A DNA stretch of 64,000 nucleotides from JAEVLT01 sp044598425 (GCA_044598425.1 CP172536.1:2356001-2420000); one strand, 5' to 3'. Shown: positions 17,430 to 27,030, numbered from the stretch's first letter. Notes: generated from the sequence alone by a model not told the origin. Program-made: numbers and translations.

Positions 17430-18413
17430 TTAAAACTCCGCCAACTCGCGCATGGCCTTTTCAACCTTTTCAGGAGTCACCATAAAAAACTTTTCCATCG
17501 TTGGTGCATACGGCATCGCCGGTACATCAGGACCTGCCAGTCGTTTAATCGGCGCGTCTAGATCAAACAAACAATGTTCCGCAATAATGGCCGCCACTTC
17601 ACTCATAACGCTTCCTTCTTTTGTATCCTCTGTGACAAGCAGCACTTTTCCTGTTTTTGAAGCCGCCTCCATGATCGCTTCCTTATCTAGCGGGTAAACG
17701 GTTCGCAAATCAAGAATATGAGCGGAAATACCGTCCTTGGCTAATTTTTCTGCAGCCTGCAGGGCAAAATGAACGCAAAGTCCGTACGTAATAACGGTGA
17801 TATCCTCGCCTTCACGTTTGACATCTGCCTTGCCGATCGGCAATGTATAATCAGCTTCCGGGACTTCGCCTTTAATCAACCGATAGGCACGCTTATGTTC
17901 AAAGAAAAGCACGGGATCATTATCGCGAATCGCGGCTTTTAACAAACCTTTTACATCATAAGGCGTTGAAGGCATGACAATTTTTAAACCAGGCTGGTTG
18001 GCGAAAACAGCTTCGACCGACTGGGAATGATACAGTGCTCCATGTACCCCGCCGCCGTAAGGAGCGCGAATGACAATTGGACAATTCCAGTCGTTATTTG
18101 AGCGGTAGCGAATTTTTGCCGCTTCGGAAATGATCTGATTTACCGCAGGCATGATAAAATCAGCAAATTGCATTTCTGCGATCGGACGCATTCCGTACAT
18201 TGCCGCTCCGATTCCAACACCTGCAATCGCTGACTCGGCAAGAGGCGTATCCATTACCCGTTCTTCGCCAAATTGTTTAAACAGACCTTGTGTCGCCTTA
18301 AATACTCCGCCTTTTTTCCCAACATCCTCACCAAGCACGAAAACTTTCGGATCCCTCTCCATTTCTTCACGAATGGCCATTGTCACTGCATCAATATAAG
18401 AAATAACCGCCAT
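17430..18413 (-). CDS. bkdAB: Branched-chain alpha-keto acid dehydrogenase E1 beta subunit
   Basis: A 327-residue transketolase-like beta subunit. It pairs with BkdAA to decarboxylate 2-ketoisovalerate, 2-keto-3-methylvalerate and 2-ketoisocaproate. Family landmarks are FVLGEDVGKKGGVFKAT, the PLAESAIAG motif, RAPYGGGVHGALYHSQS and VTEDTKEGS. AGGAGG precedes the ATG. It follows bkdAA after 15 nt. Confidence 0.95.
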   Translation of the reverse strand: MAVISYIDAVTMAIREEMERDPKVFVLGEDVGKKGGVFKATQGLFKQFGEERVMDTPLAESAIAGVGIGAAMYGMRPIAEMQFADFIMPAVNQIISEAAKIRYRSNNDWNCPIVIRAPYGGGVHGALYHSQSVEAVFANQPGLKIVMPSTPYDVKGLLKAAIRDNDPVLFFEHKRAYRLIKGEVPEADYTLPIGKADVKREGEDITVITYGLCVHFALQAAEKLAKDGISAHILDLRTVYPLDKEAIMEAASKTGKVLLVTEDTKEGSVMSEVAAIIAEHCLFDLDAPIKRLAGPDVPAMPYAPTMEKFFMVTPEKVEKAMRELAEF

Positions 18414-18428
18414 GTATTTTTCTCCTCC

Positions 18429-19424
18429 TTACCTGTCCCCATAAACAAATTTCAACGCATCTTCTGGTGCAGCATATGGAGCATTTTCAGCATAATCGGT
18501 TGCTTCATTCACCATTTGCATCACTCGTTCATTAATCGCTTTTTCCAATTCGGCACTCAGTACACCTGTTTCTTTCAAGTAAGCACCAAAGGTAATAATC
18601 GGATCATTTGTTTTTGCCTTTTCGACTTCAGCGGGAGCACGGTAAGAACGGTCATCGTCATCGGATGAATGAGGGGTTAATCGATACGATACGGTTTCAA
18701 TTAAGGTTGGACCTTTACCAAGGCGCGCTCGTTCGACAGCTTCTTTTACCGTTTTATAAACTTCCAGCGGATCATTTCCATCAACTGTGAATCCAGGCAT
18801 TCCATATCCTGCTGCACGGTCTGATACTCGTTCACAGCCCAATTGTTTTTCGACAGGAACAGAAATCGCATATTTATTATTTTCGACCATGATAATAACG
18901 GGAAGTTTATGAACACCGGCAAAATTGGCTCCTTCATGAAAATCCCCTTGGTTGGAAGAGCCTTCACCCAACGTAACAAACGACACGAAATCTTTTCGAT
19001 CCATTTTACTAGCTAAAGCAATTCCAACCGCATGCGGTACCTGGGTTGTTACCGGAGAAGAACCGGTTACAATTCGGTTTTTCTTCTGGCCAAAGTGACC
19101 AGGCATTTGCCGGCCGCCGGAATTCGGATCTGCCGCTTTTGCAAAGCCGGAAAGCATCAGCTCTCTTGCCGTCATGCCAAAAGTCAATACCACACCCATG
19201 TCGCGATAATAGGGCAGTACATAATCTTTTTCGTTATCTAGGGCAAAAGCAGCACCGACTTGAGCAGCCTCTTGCCCTTGGCAGGAAATCACAAAAGGAA
19301 TTTTCCCAGCACGATTTAACAGCCACATCCGCTCGTCAATCCGGCGGGCCAATAGCATCGTTTCATACATTTGCAATACATTCTCATCACTTAAGCCTAG
19401 TGAGTTATGACGATTTTCAGCCAT
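18429..19424 (-). CDS. bkdAA: Branched-chain alpha-keto acid dehydrogenase E1 alpha subunit
   Basis: A 331-residue thiamine pyrophosphate-dependent E1 alpha. The TPP motif appears as GEGSSNQGDFHEG followed by VENNKYAIS, and the loop YRLTPHSSDDDD matches the region that is phosphorylated in mitochondrial homologues. The N-terminal GQEAAQVG and the GRQMPGHFG segment are typical. It is followed by bkdAB after 15 nt and preceded by lpdV after 92 nt. Confidence 0.95.
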   Translation of the reverse strand: MAENRHNSLGLSDENVLQMYETMLLARRIDERMWLLNRAGKIPFVISCQGQEAAQVGAAFALDNEKDYVLPYYRDMGVVLTFGMTARELMLSGFAKAADPNSGGRQMPGHFGQKKNRIVTGSSPVTTQVPHAVGIALASKMDRKDFVSFVTLGEGSSNQGDFHEGANFAGVHKLPVIIMVENNKYAISVPVEKQLGCERVSDRAAGYGMPGFTVDGNDPLEVYKTVKEAVERARLGKGPTLIETVSYRLTPHSSDDDDRSYRAPAEVEKAKTNDPIITFGAYLKETGVLSAELEKAINERVMQMVNEATDYAENAPYAAPEDALKFVYGDR

Positions 19425-19516
19425 TCATTATGACCTCCCATTTGTTCATCAAACTTGCATGAGTTTTCGGATCAACCCATTTACATTAAAAGAAACGTAA
19501 AAACACGACCGGTCGT

Positions 19517-20938
19517 TTACGAATGAATCGCTTTCCCATCGACAGCAAGTGCCGCTTCTCCGATTGCCTCCGACAGAGTGGGGTGCGGATGAATTGTGTG
19601 GGCAATTTCCCAAGGAGTTGCATCCAGCACCATGGCGAGACCTGCTTCCGTAATCATATCTGTAACATGCGGACCAATCATGTGCACACCAAGAAGATCA
19701 TCCGTTTCTTCATCGGCGATGATTTTCACAAAGCCATCTGATTCTCCAAAAACAAGCGCCTTTCCGATCGCTCGAAAAGAGAATTTACCTGTCTTTACTT
19801 TATAACCTTTTTCTCTCGCTTCCTCTTCGGTTATACCGACACTCGCAACTTCAGGATTGCTATAAATACATCTTGAAACCAATGAATAAATCATTGGTGC
19901 TGGAGTTTTTCCTGCAATATGTTCGACTGCGATGATTCCTTCATGGGAAGCAACATGGGCTAGCTGTAGTCCGCCGATACAATCGCCAATCGCATAGATA
20001 TGTGACTCTTTTGTCTGGTAAAATTCGTTTGTAACAATAACTCCTTTTTCAACTTGTATCTCTGTATTTTCAAGCCCGATGCCTTCAATATTTGCCTGCC
20101 GCCCAACAGAGACAAGCATTTTATCAGCTTTAAATTCTTTTTGGGCTCCCTTTACCTCAGCGAAAACCGAGACGCCGTTCTCCTTCACAACAGTTTCTGG
20201 AAGAACTTTTGCACCAGTGACCAGTTTTATTCCCTTTTTCTTCAGTAATCTCTGCATTTCCTTTGAAATCTCCCGGTCTTCAGTTGGAATAATCCGGTCA
20301 GCATATTCAATTACCGTCACATCTACCCCAAAGTCGGATAGCATTGAAGCCCATTCAATCCCGATCACTCCGCCGCCAACAATAATGATAGAGTTTGGCA
20401 GCGACTCCATACCTAGAGCTTCATCTGATGTCATCACAACTGTTCCGTCAATCTCCACGCCAGGTAGAGTTCGTGGTCTCGAACCCGTGGCAATTATCAC
20501 ATTTTTCGGCAGCAGCATTTCATTCTCAGAACCATTGTTCATTTCAACCGAAATTGTTCCGGGCATCGGCGAGAAAATAGATGGTCCCAAGATACGGCCA
20601 ATACCTTCGTAAACATCGATTTTCCCTTGTTTCATCAAATGCTGCACCCCTTTATGAAGGGTGTCGATAATTTTGCTTTTTCGCTCTTGGACTTTTGAAA
20701 AATCCACCGCTACATCCTTTGTAAGAACGCCGTATTCTTCGCTTCTTTTTGCAGTTGTGTATACTTCAGCACTTCTTAGTAACGCTTTGCTTGGGATGCA
20801 TCCTTTATGAAGGCATGTTCCGCCGAGTTTTCCGTTTTCAACGATTGCCGTTTTTAAGCCAAGCTGTGAAGCGCGAATGGCTGCGACATAACCGCCCGTT
20901 CCGCCGCCAAGTATGACCAAATCATATTCTTGTGCCAC
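19517..20938 (-). CDS. lpdV: Dihydrolipoamide dehydrogenase (E3) of the branched-chain keto acid complex
   Basis: A 473-residue flavoprotein that reoxidises the lipoyl group of BkdB with NAD+. The FAD motif is GGGTGGYVAA, the redox disulfide is C42/C47 in GGTCLHKGCIPSK, the NAD motif is IVGGGVIGIEWAS, and the catalytic His-Glu pair is in HPHPTLSEA. The start is GTG with GGGGGA 7 nt upstream. The gap to bkdAA contains an ACGACCGGTCGT palindrome of unknown meaning. Confidence 0.94.
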   Translation of the reverse strand: MAQEYDLVILGGGTGGYVAAIRASQLGLKTAIVENGKLGGTCLHKGCIPSKALLRSAEVYTTAKRSEEYGVLTKDVAVDFSKVQERKSKIIDTLHKGVQHLMKQGKIDVYEGIGRILGPSIFSPMPGTISVEMNNGSENEMLLPKNVIIATGSRPRTLPGVEIDGTVVMTSDEALGMESLPNSIIIVGGGVIGIEWASMLSDFGVDVTVIEYADRIIPTEDREISKEMQRLLKKKGIKLVTGAKVLPETVVKENGVSVFAEVKGAQKEFKADKMLVSVGRQANIEGIGLENTEIQVEKGVIVTNEFYQTKESHIYAIGDCIGGLQLAHVASHEGIIAVEHIAGKTPAPMIYSLVSRCIYSNPEVASVGITEEEAREKGYKVKTGKFSFRAIGKALVFGESDGFVKIIADEETDDLLGVHMIGPHVTDMITEAGLAMVLDATPWEIAHTIHPHPTLSEAIGEAALAVDGKAIHS

Positions 20939-20969
20939 ATTTCATTCCCCCAGATAAATTATTTATTTT

Positions 20970-22076
20970 TTAAGATTGAGCTGCGGTTTGGATTTTACCG
21001 GGATATTCTTTTGCTCTTTCTTCGCCTCGGAGGACACGGAGCGCCCCTTCCGCTAATGCTTGAAGCTCATCTTCCCCAGGTTGGACGATTACGTCTGCAA
21101 TCCAATTGATCCGATCCATGATCATTTTTAAAAAGCGGGTTCCATAGGCTAAACCGCCGGTTAAAATAATGGCATCCACTTTTCCATAGAGGACCGTACT
21201 TGCAGAACCAATTTCTTTGGCTATTTGATACGCCATTGCTTCATAAATCAGTTTTGCCTTCTTGTCTCCGTTTTCAATCCTTTTTTCGATCTCAACAGCG
21301 TTGTTCGTACCAAGATAACCAAAAAGGCCGCCATTGCCGACGAGTTTGTTCATGATTTCATCAAGGTAAAACTCCCCCGAATAACATAAGGAGACCAAAT
21401 CTCCAGCGGGCACGGTGCCTGCTCGCTCGGGACTAAATGGGCCATCGCCATGCAAGCCATTATTGACATCGATCACTTTTCCTTTGTGATGAACGCCAAC
21501 TGTGATCCCTCCACCCATATGGGCTACAATAAAATTCATTTCTTCATAGTTTTTTCCGTATTCTTGAGCGACTCTCCTTGCAACAGCTTTTTGGTTTAAA
21601 GCATGAAAAATACTTTTTCGTTCAATTAACGGGAAGCCGGATATTCGGGCAATTGGTTCCAATTCATCCACAACAACCGGGTCTACAATGTAGGCTGGAA
21701 TGTTTAAACCGGATGCAATTTCATACGCCAGTATTCCGCCTAAATTGGACGCATGCTGACCTGCAAAGCCTGATCGCAAGTCAGAGAGCATTGTTTGGTT
21801 AACGGTGTAGGTTCCCCCTGCAATTGGCCGCAGCAATCCGCCGCGGCCGCAAACAGCGTTTATTTTCGAAATATTAATACCATTTTCTTCCAACGCTTCT
21901 AGTATCGTCCTTTTTCTAAATTCATACTGGTCCATTATGTTGTCAAAAGAATGGATAATCTCTGAATCATGACGAATAGTTTTTTCCATAATTGAAACTT
22001 CATTATCAAAAACACCAATCTTGGTGGAAGTCGATCCTGGGTTTATGATGAGAATTCGATATCCTGTTTCCGGCAA
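20970..22076 (-). CDS. buk: Butyrate kinase
   Basis: A 368-residue acetokinase-family enzyme that makes ATP and a carboxylic acid from butyryl or branched acyl phosphate. The N-terminal NPGSTSTKIGVF, the central HMGGGITVG and LTGGLAYGTRF are the phosphate- and nucleotide-binding motifs. The TTG start lies 8 nt after GGAGG. With ptb it provides substrate-level phosphorylation from the acyl-CoAs of the bkd pathway. Confidence 0.94.
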   Translation of the reverse strand: MPETGYRILIINPGSTSTKIGVFDNEVSIMEKTIRHDSEIIHSFDNIMDQYEFRKRTILEALEENGINISKINAVCGRGGLLRPIAGGTYTVNQTMLSDLRSGFAGQHASNLGGILAYEIASGLNIPAYIVDPVVVDELEPIARISGFPLIERKSIFHALNQKAVARRVAQEYGKNYEEMNFIVAHMGGGITVGVHHKGKVIDVNNGLHGDGPFSPERAGTVPAGDLVSLCYSGEFYLDEIMNKLVGNGGLFGYLGTNNAVEIEKRIENGDKKAKLIYEAMAYQIAKEIGSASTVLYGKVDAIILTGGLAYGTRFLKMIMDRINWIADVIVQPGEDELQALAEGALRVLRGEERAKEYPGKIQTAAQS

Positions 22077-22187
22077 AGTCCTGACCTCCGCTATGGTTTT
22101 CTCCTTGATTGTCTCATTTCATTATAAAAGGCAAAGACGTCGAATGGCTGTTCAGCGTACTTTTAAAAATGATTATGCCGCAGTCTA

Positions 22188-23285
22188 CTAACGGCGCCGG
22201 CTTAAAATATCATGCCCGTTTCGTAAAAATTGGCTTCGGGAGTTGCGCATTTTTTCAATTCTTTCTTCTGCCATACGGTCGGCAGCTACGTACGTTGGAA
22301 TCCCGTCGCGTTTTGAAATGGCAATGACCTTTTCGATATTATCATAGATGAGCTCAACCTTTTTCATCGCCCGGTCGCTATTATAGCCATACAACTCATC
22401 GGCAACATTAATAACTCCGCCTGCGTTGATTACATAATCCGGTGCGTAAACGATCCCCATTTCATGAATCAAATCACCGTGGGTAGGATCTTTTAACTGG
22501 TTATTGGCTGAACCTGCAATCACTTTTGCTTTCAATTGCGGAATTGTTTGGTCATTAATAACCGCTCCTAAAGCACAAGGAGCAAAAATATCGCACTCTA
22601 TGCCATAAATTTCATTTGGTTCAACAGCTTTAGCACCAAATTCATTTACAACCCGTTGAACCGCTTCTTTATGAATGTCGGTAACGATTAATTTGGCACC
22701 TTCTTCATGAAGATGGCGGCAAAGACTGTAGGCTACATTACCAACCCCCTGGACAGCAACTGTTTTCCCTTCCAAAGAATCTGTTCCAAAAGCGGCTTTC
22801 GCTGCCGCTTTCATCCCTTTATATACACCATAGGCTGTCACAGGTGAAGGGTTGCCAGATGAGCCAAAAGCAGGCGATATACCGGTAACAAAGTCTGTTT
22901 CTTCATGGATTAAATCCATATCAGCGACTGTCGTGCCAACATCTTCAGCCGTAATATAGCGGCCATTTAATCCTTGTATATAACGTCCGAAAGCACGGAA
23001 TAATTCTTCACTTTTATCCTTGCGGGGATCCCCAATAATAACTGTTTTTCCGCCGCCAAGATTTAAACCAGCCGCCGCATTCTTATATGTCATTCCGCGC
23101 GCAAGGCGAAGGGCATCTTCAATGGCGGCTTCTTCTGATTCGTATGTCCACATCCTTGTTCCCCCAAGAGCAGGGCCTAATGTCGTATCATGGATCGCAA
23201 TAATTGCTTTCAATCCAGATTGCTTATCCTGGCAGAAAACCAATTGCTCATAATCATATTTCTCTAAATATTTAAACACTTCCAT
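22188..23285 (-). CDS. bcd: Leucine dehydrogenase (branched-chain amino acid dehydrogenase)
   Basis: A 365-residue member of the Glu/Leu/Phe/Val dehydrogenase family that deaminates leucine, isoleucine and valine to 2-keto acids. The catalytic lysine is K80 in LNLGGGKTVI and the NAD-binding motif is GVGNVAYSL. The sequence closely follows B. subtilis Bcd along its length (MEVFKYLEKYDYEQLVFCQD at the start). An upstream ATG two codons earlier is only 2 nt from AGGAGG, so the second ATG at 8 nt is preferred. Confidence 0.95.
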   Translation of the reverse strand: MEVFKYLEKYDYEQLVFCQDKQSGLKAIIAIHDTTLGPALGGTRMWTYESEEAAIEDALRLARGMTYKNAAAGLNLGGGKTVIIGDPRKDKSEELFRAFGRYIQGLNGRYITAEDVGTTVADMDLIHEETDFVTGISPAFGSSGNPSPVTAYGVYKGMKAAAKAAFGTDSLEGKTVAVQGVGNVAYSLCRHLHEEGAKLIVTDIHKEAVQRVVNEFGAKAVEPNEIYGIECDIFAPCALGAVINDQTIPQLKAKVIAGSANNQLKDPTHGDLIHEMGIVYAPDYVINAGGVINVADELYGYNSDRAMKKVELIYDNIEKVIAISKRDGIPTYVAADRMAEERIEKMRNSRSQFLRNGHDILSRRR

Positions 23286-23310
23286 ATTCATTGCCTCCTA
23301 AATGTTATCC

Positions 23311-24216
23311 TTATTTCGGTACAGAGCATAATGCGAGTGCAAGCGAATAGATTTTATTTTCCGCTGTATCCGATCGCGATGTTAAGACAATTGGCGCCGC
23401 CGCTCCTGCAATCACGCCGCCTACTTTTGCATGAGCAAAATAAATAAGCGATTTATATAGTGCATTTCCTACCTCAATTGCTGGCACCAATAAAATATCC
23501 GCCTTCCCGGCGACTTCACTGTGAATCCCTTTTTGTTTAGCAGCAAAGAGAGAAACCGCATTATCCAGTCCAAGCGGTCCATCAATGAGACAGCCATTTA
23601 TTTGACCGCGTCTGTTCATCATTGTTAGAGCGGCTGCATCGATGGTTGCCTGCATAGCAGGATTAACAGCCTCTACTGCTGCAATAGGAGCAATTTTGGG
23701 GATCTCGATGCCAATTGCTCTTGCTATGGCAACAGCATTTTCGATGATTTGTACCTTTTGTTCTAGATCCGGCTCTATATTCATTGCAGAATCTGTGATC
23801 ATGACTAGGCGTTCAAATCCAGGGACTTCAAAAACAGCTATATGTGAAAGAACATGACCTGTACGGAGTCCATATTCTTTATTTAAAACGGCTCTAAGAA
23901 GAAGGGAGGTCGGAAGGTTTCCTTTCATTAATACATGCGCTTCTCCACTCCGAACCGCTTTAACCGCTTTTTCTGCTGCGATCTCTTTCGATTTCACATC
24001 CATTATCTTCAATTGATCTTCAGCGAAAAATTTTTTACTCTTTGTTTTTAGCAATTGAACGATATTTTCTTTATTGCCAAACAGAATAAATTTAGCAAGG
24101 TTACTGTTTATTGCCTCCAGTACAGCTTCTAGTACTTCATCATCTTCCGCTGCAGCAACAGCGACTGTTTTCAAATAAAGCCGGGTTGCTCTGTCCACAA
24201 GTTCGTTCAGTAACAA
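23311..24216 (-). CDS. ptb: Phosphate butyryltransferase
   Basis: A 301-residue phosphotransacylase-family enzyme (acyl-CoA plus phosphate to acyl phosphate). Recognisable segments include LMKGNLPTSLLLRAVLN, MITDSAMNI and ILLVPAIEVGNALYKSL. A GTG at 24261 gives a longer ORF, but the sigma-54 promoter at 24264-24281 would start transcription near 24254, inside that extension. The TTG at 24216 also matches the B. subtilis Ptb N-terminus in length. AAAGGG lies 11 nt upstream. First gene of the bkd operon. Confidence 0.85.
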   Translation of the reverse strand: MLLNELVDRATRLYLKTVAVAAAEDDEVLEAVLEAINSNLAKFILFGNKENIVQLLKTKSKKFFAEDQLKIMDVKSKEIAAEKAVKAVRSGEAHVLMKGNLPTSLLLRAVLNKEYGLRTGHVLSHIAVFEVPGFERLVMITDSAMNIEPDLEQKVQIIENAVAIARAIGIEIPKIAPIAAVEAVNPAMQATIDAAALTMMNRRGQINGCLIDGPLGLDNAVSLFAAKQKGIHSEVAGKADILLVPAIEVGNALYKSLIYFAHAKVGGVIAGAAAPIVLTSRSDTAENKIYSLALALCSVPK

Positions 24217-24263
24217 CGTGCTATCAACCCTTTCTTGTTTAAGAATGAATTCTACTCTCACTA

Positions 24264-24281
24264 ATGCAATAATCGTGCCAA
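24264..24281 (-). promoter_or_regulatory. Sigma-54 (SigL) promoter of the ptb-bkd operon
   Basis: On the minus strand TTGGCACGATTATTGCAT matches the -24/-12 consensus (TGGCAC-N5-TTGCW) completely. It lies directly upstream of ptb and downstream of bkdR, which encodes a sigma-54 activator. In B. subtilis the equivalent operon is SigL- and BkdR-dependent. Confidence 0.93.
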
Positions 24282-24292
24282 ACAGCCACTAT

Positions 24293-24306
24293 TGAAAGCG
24301 CTTCGT
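24293..24306 (+). promoter_or_regulatory. Possible cre (CcpA) site upstream of ptb
   Basis: TGAAAGCGCTTCGT matches the first eleven positions of the cre consensus but not the last three. It lies 12 bp upstream of the -24 element. The palindromic AAGCGCTT core could equally belong to a BkdR upstream site. Confidence 0.3.
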
Positions 24307-24348
24307 AACCTTCGAAATAACTCTGCAAAAAAATTCACACCACGAAAT

Positions 24349-26421
24349 TTATTGCGTGCTATTATTTTCAAGTTTGTATTTTTCAAGTTTATAGTAAAGA
24401 TTTCTCACTGATAACCCAAGCGTTTTTGCCGTCAGCGTTTTATTGCCATTTAACCTAGTGAGTGTTTGCTGAATAATTCTTGCTTCATAATGATCAAGCA
24501 TTTCTGAAAGAGGCTTATCTTGTGAAGTACCATCATTCCCAACTACATATGTATCCGCTTTTGTTTGTTTATTTTTCAGCTCTGGAAGGTGCTGTACATC
24601 GATCATCGTTTCGTTATAGTTCATAAAGATAATCGCTCTCCCGAGGATATTCTCCAGCTCTCTTACATTTCCCGGCCAATCATAGCCCATCAGCTGCTCC
24701 ATCGCTGCTTTGCTGACTCCTTCTACATTCCGGCCATAGTCACGATTGATCTTTAAGATAAGACGTTCGCACAGCAATGGGATTTCTTCTATTCGCTTCC
24801 TTAGCGGTGGAATTTGAATCGGCATCCGGTTTAGTCGATAATATAAGTCTTCCCTAAAGGTTCCATTTGCAATTCCCTTTTCAAGATTCACATTCGTAGC
24901 GGCAATCACTCTTACGTTAATCGGAACGGCTTTTGTGCCGCCAACACGAAGAATTTCATTTTCTTGCAATACCCTTAACAGCTTTGCTTGTGTTCCGGGT
25001 GATAATTCGCCAATTTCATCGAGAAAAATGCTGCCGTTATTTGCTTCTTCAAAAAGACCGGTCTTTCCTCCTCTAAGTGCTCCGGAAAAAGCCCCTTCCT
25101 CATAGCCAAACAGCTCACTTTCTAACAATGATTCGGAGATTGCCGCGCAATTAACCCGGACAAATTTGTTGTATTTGCGATCGCTCGCATTATGTATCGC
25201 ATGGGCAAACAGCTCTTTTCCCGTCCCTGATTCACCTCTTAGCAACACAGTAGCGGGTGTTTTTGCTCCTAATTTTGCCTGTTCGATGGCAATGACCATC
25301 TCCTCGGACTTGCCGATAATATCTTCAAATGTATACTTTGCTTCAAGGGTGCGAATGATTTGCCGAGCCCGGTGCAATTCCCGACTAAGATTCTTTAGTT
25401 CCGACATATCATGGATAACGCCAACGCTTCCTTTTAATTTTCCCTGAACAATGATCGGAGCGACATTTACGATAACTTCCCGTTTATTCGGACCCACTCT
25501 CATCGGTACTCCGCGCACCGCTCTGCGAGTTTGCAAAACTTTCATATGCATGCTTTCGCCTTCATAAATATCCGCCGAAGCCGGTTTTCCAATTACTTGT
25601 TCTTCGGAAAGCTCTGTTAACCTTGTATAGGCAGGATTAATAAGGATTCCCTGTCCGCTTTCATCCACAACTGAAATAGCATCATCGCTTGATTGGATAA
25701 TGGCTTGCAGCATCGTTTTGATTTCTTTGAGGTCTGTTATTTCTTCAGCCAGCTTTACAACTTCTGTAATATCTTTAAAAACAGCAAACGCACCGATCAG
25801 TGTTCCATTTTCCTCAATGATCGGTATACGGGTCGTAATAATTTTTCGGCCATTCTCTAAAACCATTTCCTGATTTGCCTCTGTCCTTCGGGATTTTAAA
25901 ATATACGGAAGCCGGCTTGTCGAAATTACATCCGATACGTACCTGCCAATTGCCGCAGCTTTTTGTATTCCCATCATTTCTTCCGCCCGGGTGTTAAACA
26001 AAATAATGGTCCCTTTTTCGTTAATAACAACCATCCCGTCATCGGTTGAATTGAAAATTAAGTCATGCTTATACGATTCATTTTGATGCTTTTGAATTAA
26101 TTCTTCCTTTTCTTCCATCAACTTCGCAATAAGAAAGGCAACACTCCCAGGGATAAGGACGGTTTGATTACTTTTCGCATCCCGAAGCTGCTGAAATACA
26201 GCCTCATCTCCCGTTACTTCAATAATAATATCAATATTTTCAGATAAAATCGCACGCCAATCGGTTGCTGTTTGAATTCCCTCATTTCTGGCCATCAACA
26301 CCCCAGGGGCATCTACATTACGATCAACAACCATCTTTACCTTCAGCACTTCTGACTCGTTTAAAATTTTCAAAATTGCCGAACCGCCTTTTCCAGCGCC
26401 AACAATCATTACATTTTGCAT
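24349..26421 (-). CDS. bkdR: BkdR-type sigma-54-dependent transcriptional activator
   Basis: A 690-residue enhancer-binding protein that activates the bkd operon. Order of domains: an N-terminal Rossmann-like region (VGAGKGGSAIL, residues 7-17), two PAS domains (about 118-230 and 235-345), an AAA+ core with Walker A GESGTGKE (396-403) and Walker B GSIFLDEI (463-470), and a Fis-type helix-turn-helix at the C-terminus (LTAKTLGLSVRNLYYKL). The sigma-54 contact loop reads GAFSGA (443-448) in place of GAFTGA. The ligand sensed by the N-terminal region is not known from sequence. Confidence 0.92.
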   Translation of the reverse strand: MQNVMIVGAGKGGSAILKILNESEVLKVKMVVDRNVDAPGVLMARNEGIQTATDWRAILSENIDIIIEVTGDEAVFQQLRDAKSNQTVLIPGSVAFLIAKLMEEKEELIQKHQNESYKHDLIFNSTDDGMVVINEKGTIILFNTRAEEMMGIQKAAAIGRYVSDVISTSRLPYILKSRRTEANQEMVLENGRKIITTRIPIIEENGTLIGAFAVFKDITEVVKLAEEITDLKEIKTMLQAIIQSSDDAISVVDESGQGILINPAYTRLTELSEEQVIGKPASADIYEGESMHMKVLQTRRAVRGVPMRVGPNKREVIVNVAPIIVQGKLKGSVGVIHDMSELKNLSRELHRARQIIRTLEAKYTFEDIIGKSEEMVIAIEQAKLGAKTPATVLLRGESGTGKELFAHAIHNASDRKYNKFVRVNCAAISESLLESELFGYEEGAFSGALRGGKTGLFEEANNGSIFLDEIGELSPGTQAKLLRVLQENEILRVGGTKAVPINVRVIAATNVNLEKGIANGTFREDLYYRLNRMPIQIPPLRKRIEEIPLLCERLILKINRDYGRNVEGVSKAAMEQLMGYDWPGNVRELENILGRAIIFMNYNETMIDVQHLPELKNKQTKADTYVVGNDGTSQDKPLSEMLDHYEARIIQQTLTRLNGNKTLTAKTLGLSVRNLYYKLEKYKLENNSTQ

Positions 26422-26604
26422 TTTTCTGCTCCTTCAGTGAATTTCCTAAACCAAGAAATTGTTTTCACATATCACAAAAGAAAATATGCAATTTTTTTCA
26501 AATCTATTTTATCTTTCTTTCTTCGTCTTGACAAATTTAATCTTTAAACTATCATTTTCGATAGAGCCCCACCTCTTTTTAAATACGATTGGAAAGGATT
26601 CGTT

Positions 26605-26880
26605 ATGAAGCGTATCATTGCCTTGGTGATCTTGCTAATCCCTGGCTTTCTGGCTGCTTTTGGAATCAAATTAATGCGTGATATGATGTTCGGAATTCTT
26701 CAGCCACCATTCCCTTTTTTATGGCTGCAGTTTTTATTTGGACTTTTATTTTTCATTGGCGGTCTTGGCTTTGTCGGCGGCTTTATCCTCCATCGTGATA
26801 AAAAAAGAAACAAAGTCCAAACAAAATTTAGTAAGAAAAGCGCAAGCGCCCTTGGTCATCGACGTAAGGAGGTGGACTGA
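26605..26880 (+). CDS. yqzF: DUF2627 family small membrane protein (YqzF type), C-terminus altered by a repeat
   Basis: A 91-residue protein with two hydrophobic helices (about residues 4-20 and 35-62) and the family pattern GIKLMRDMMFGILQPPFPFLWLQ. Family members end shortly after the RDKKRNKVQ-type basic tail, at about 75-80 residues. Here the frame continues for 13 more residues, SASALGHRRKEVD, which are encoded by the first bases of a dispersed repeat. AAAGGA lies upstream of the ATG. It is divergent from bkdR. Function is unknown. Confidence 0.82.
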   Translation: MKRIIALVILLIPGFLAAFGIKLMRDMMFGILQPPFPFLWLQFLFGLLFFIGGLGFVGGFILHRDKKRNKVQTKFSKKSASALGHRRKEVD

Positions 26881-27020
26881 GCCGAGTGAGATAAAGGAGA
26901 GTCGAAAGACGGTAGTCTTTCGTTCTCGACTTATCGTAGACGAGGCGAGGGAAGCGACTTAGTCGATAGGGCGCTGGAGCTAGACAGTTATCGAAGTTCA
27001 GATATAAATTCTGATAGTAT
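26837..27020 (+). repeat. Dispersed intergenic repeat, copy A
   Basis: Starts with AAGCGCAAGCGCCC and ends with a 43-nt block (GGAGCTAGACAGTTATCGAAGT, then AGATATAAATTCTGATA after two variable bases). The interior has hairpins such as GTCGAAAGAC and GTCTTTCG, and a GGGCGCT that mirrors the left end. It overlaps the 3' end of the yqzF frame and stops 15 bp from the terminator of the convergent yqiK gene. Confidence 0.85.
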
Positions 27021-27030
27021 AAGAAAAACT

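Noticed and set aside
19485..19516. ACGACCGGTCGT palindrome between lpdV and bkdAA as a terminator or operator
   Set aside because: The stem would be only 4-5 bp with a CCGG loop, and it lies between cotranscribed genes; support is too weak for a call.
24282..24348. CodY box upstream of ptb
   Set aside because: Only a partial AATTTTT stretch is present; it does not form the AATTTTCWGAAAATT palindrome.
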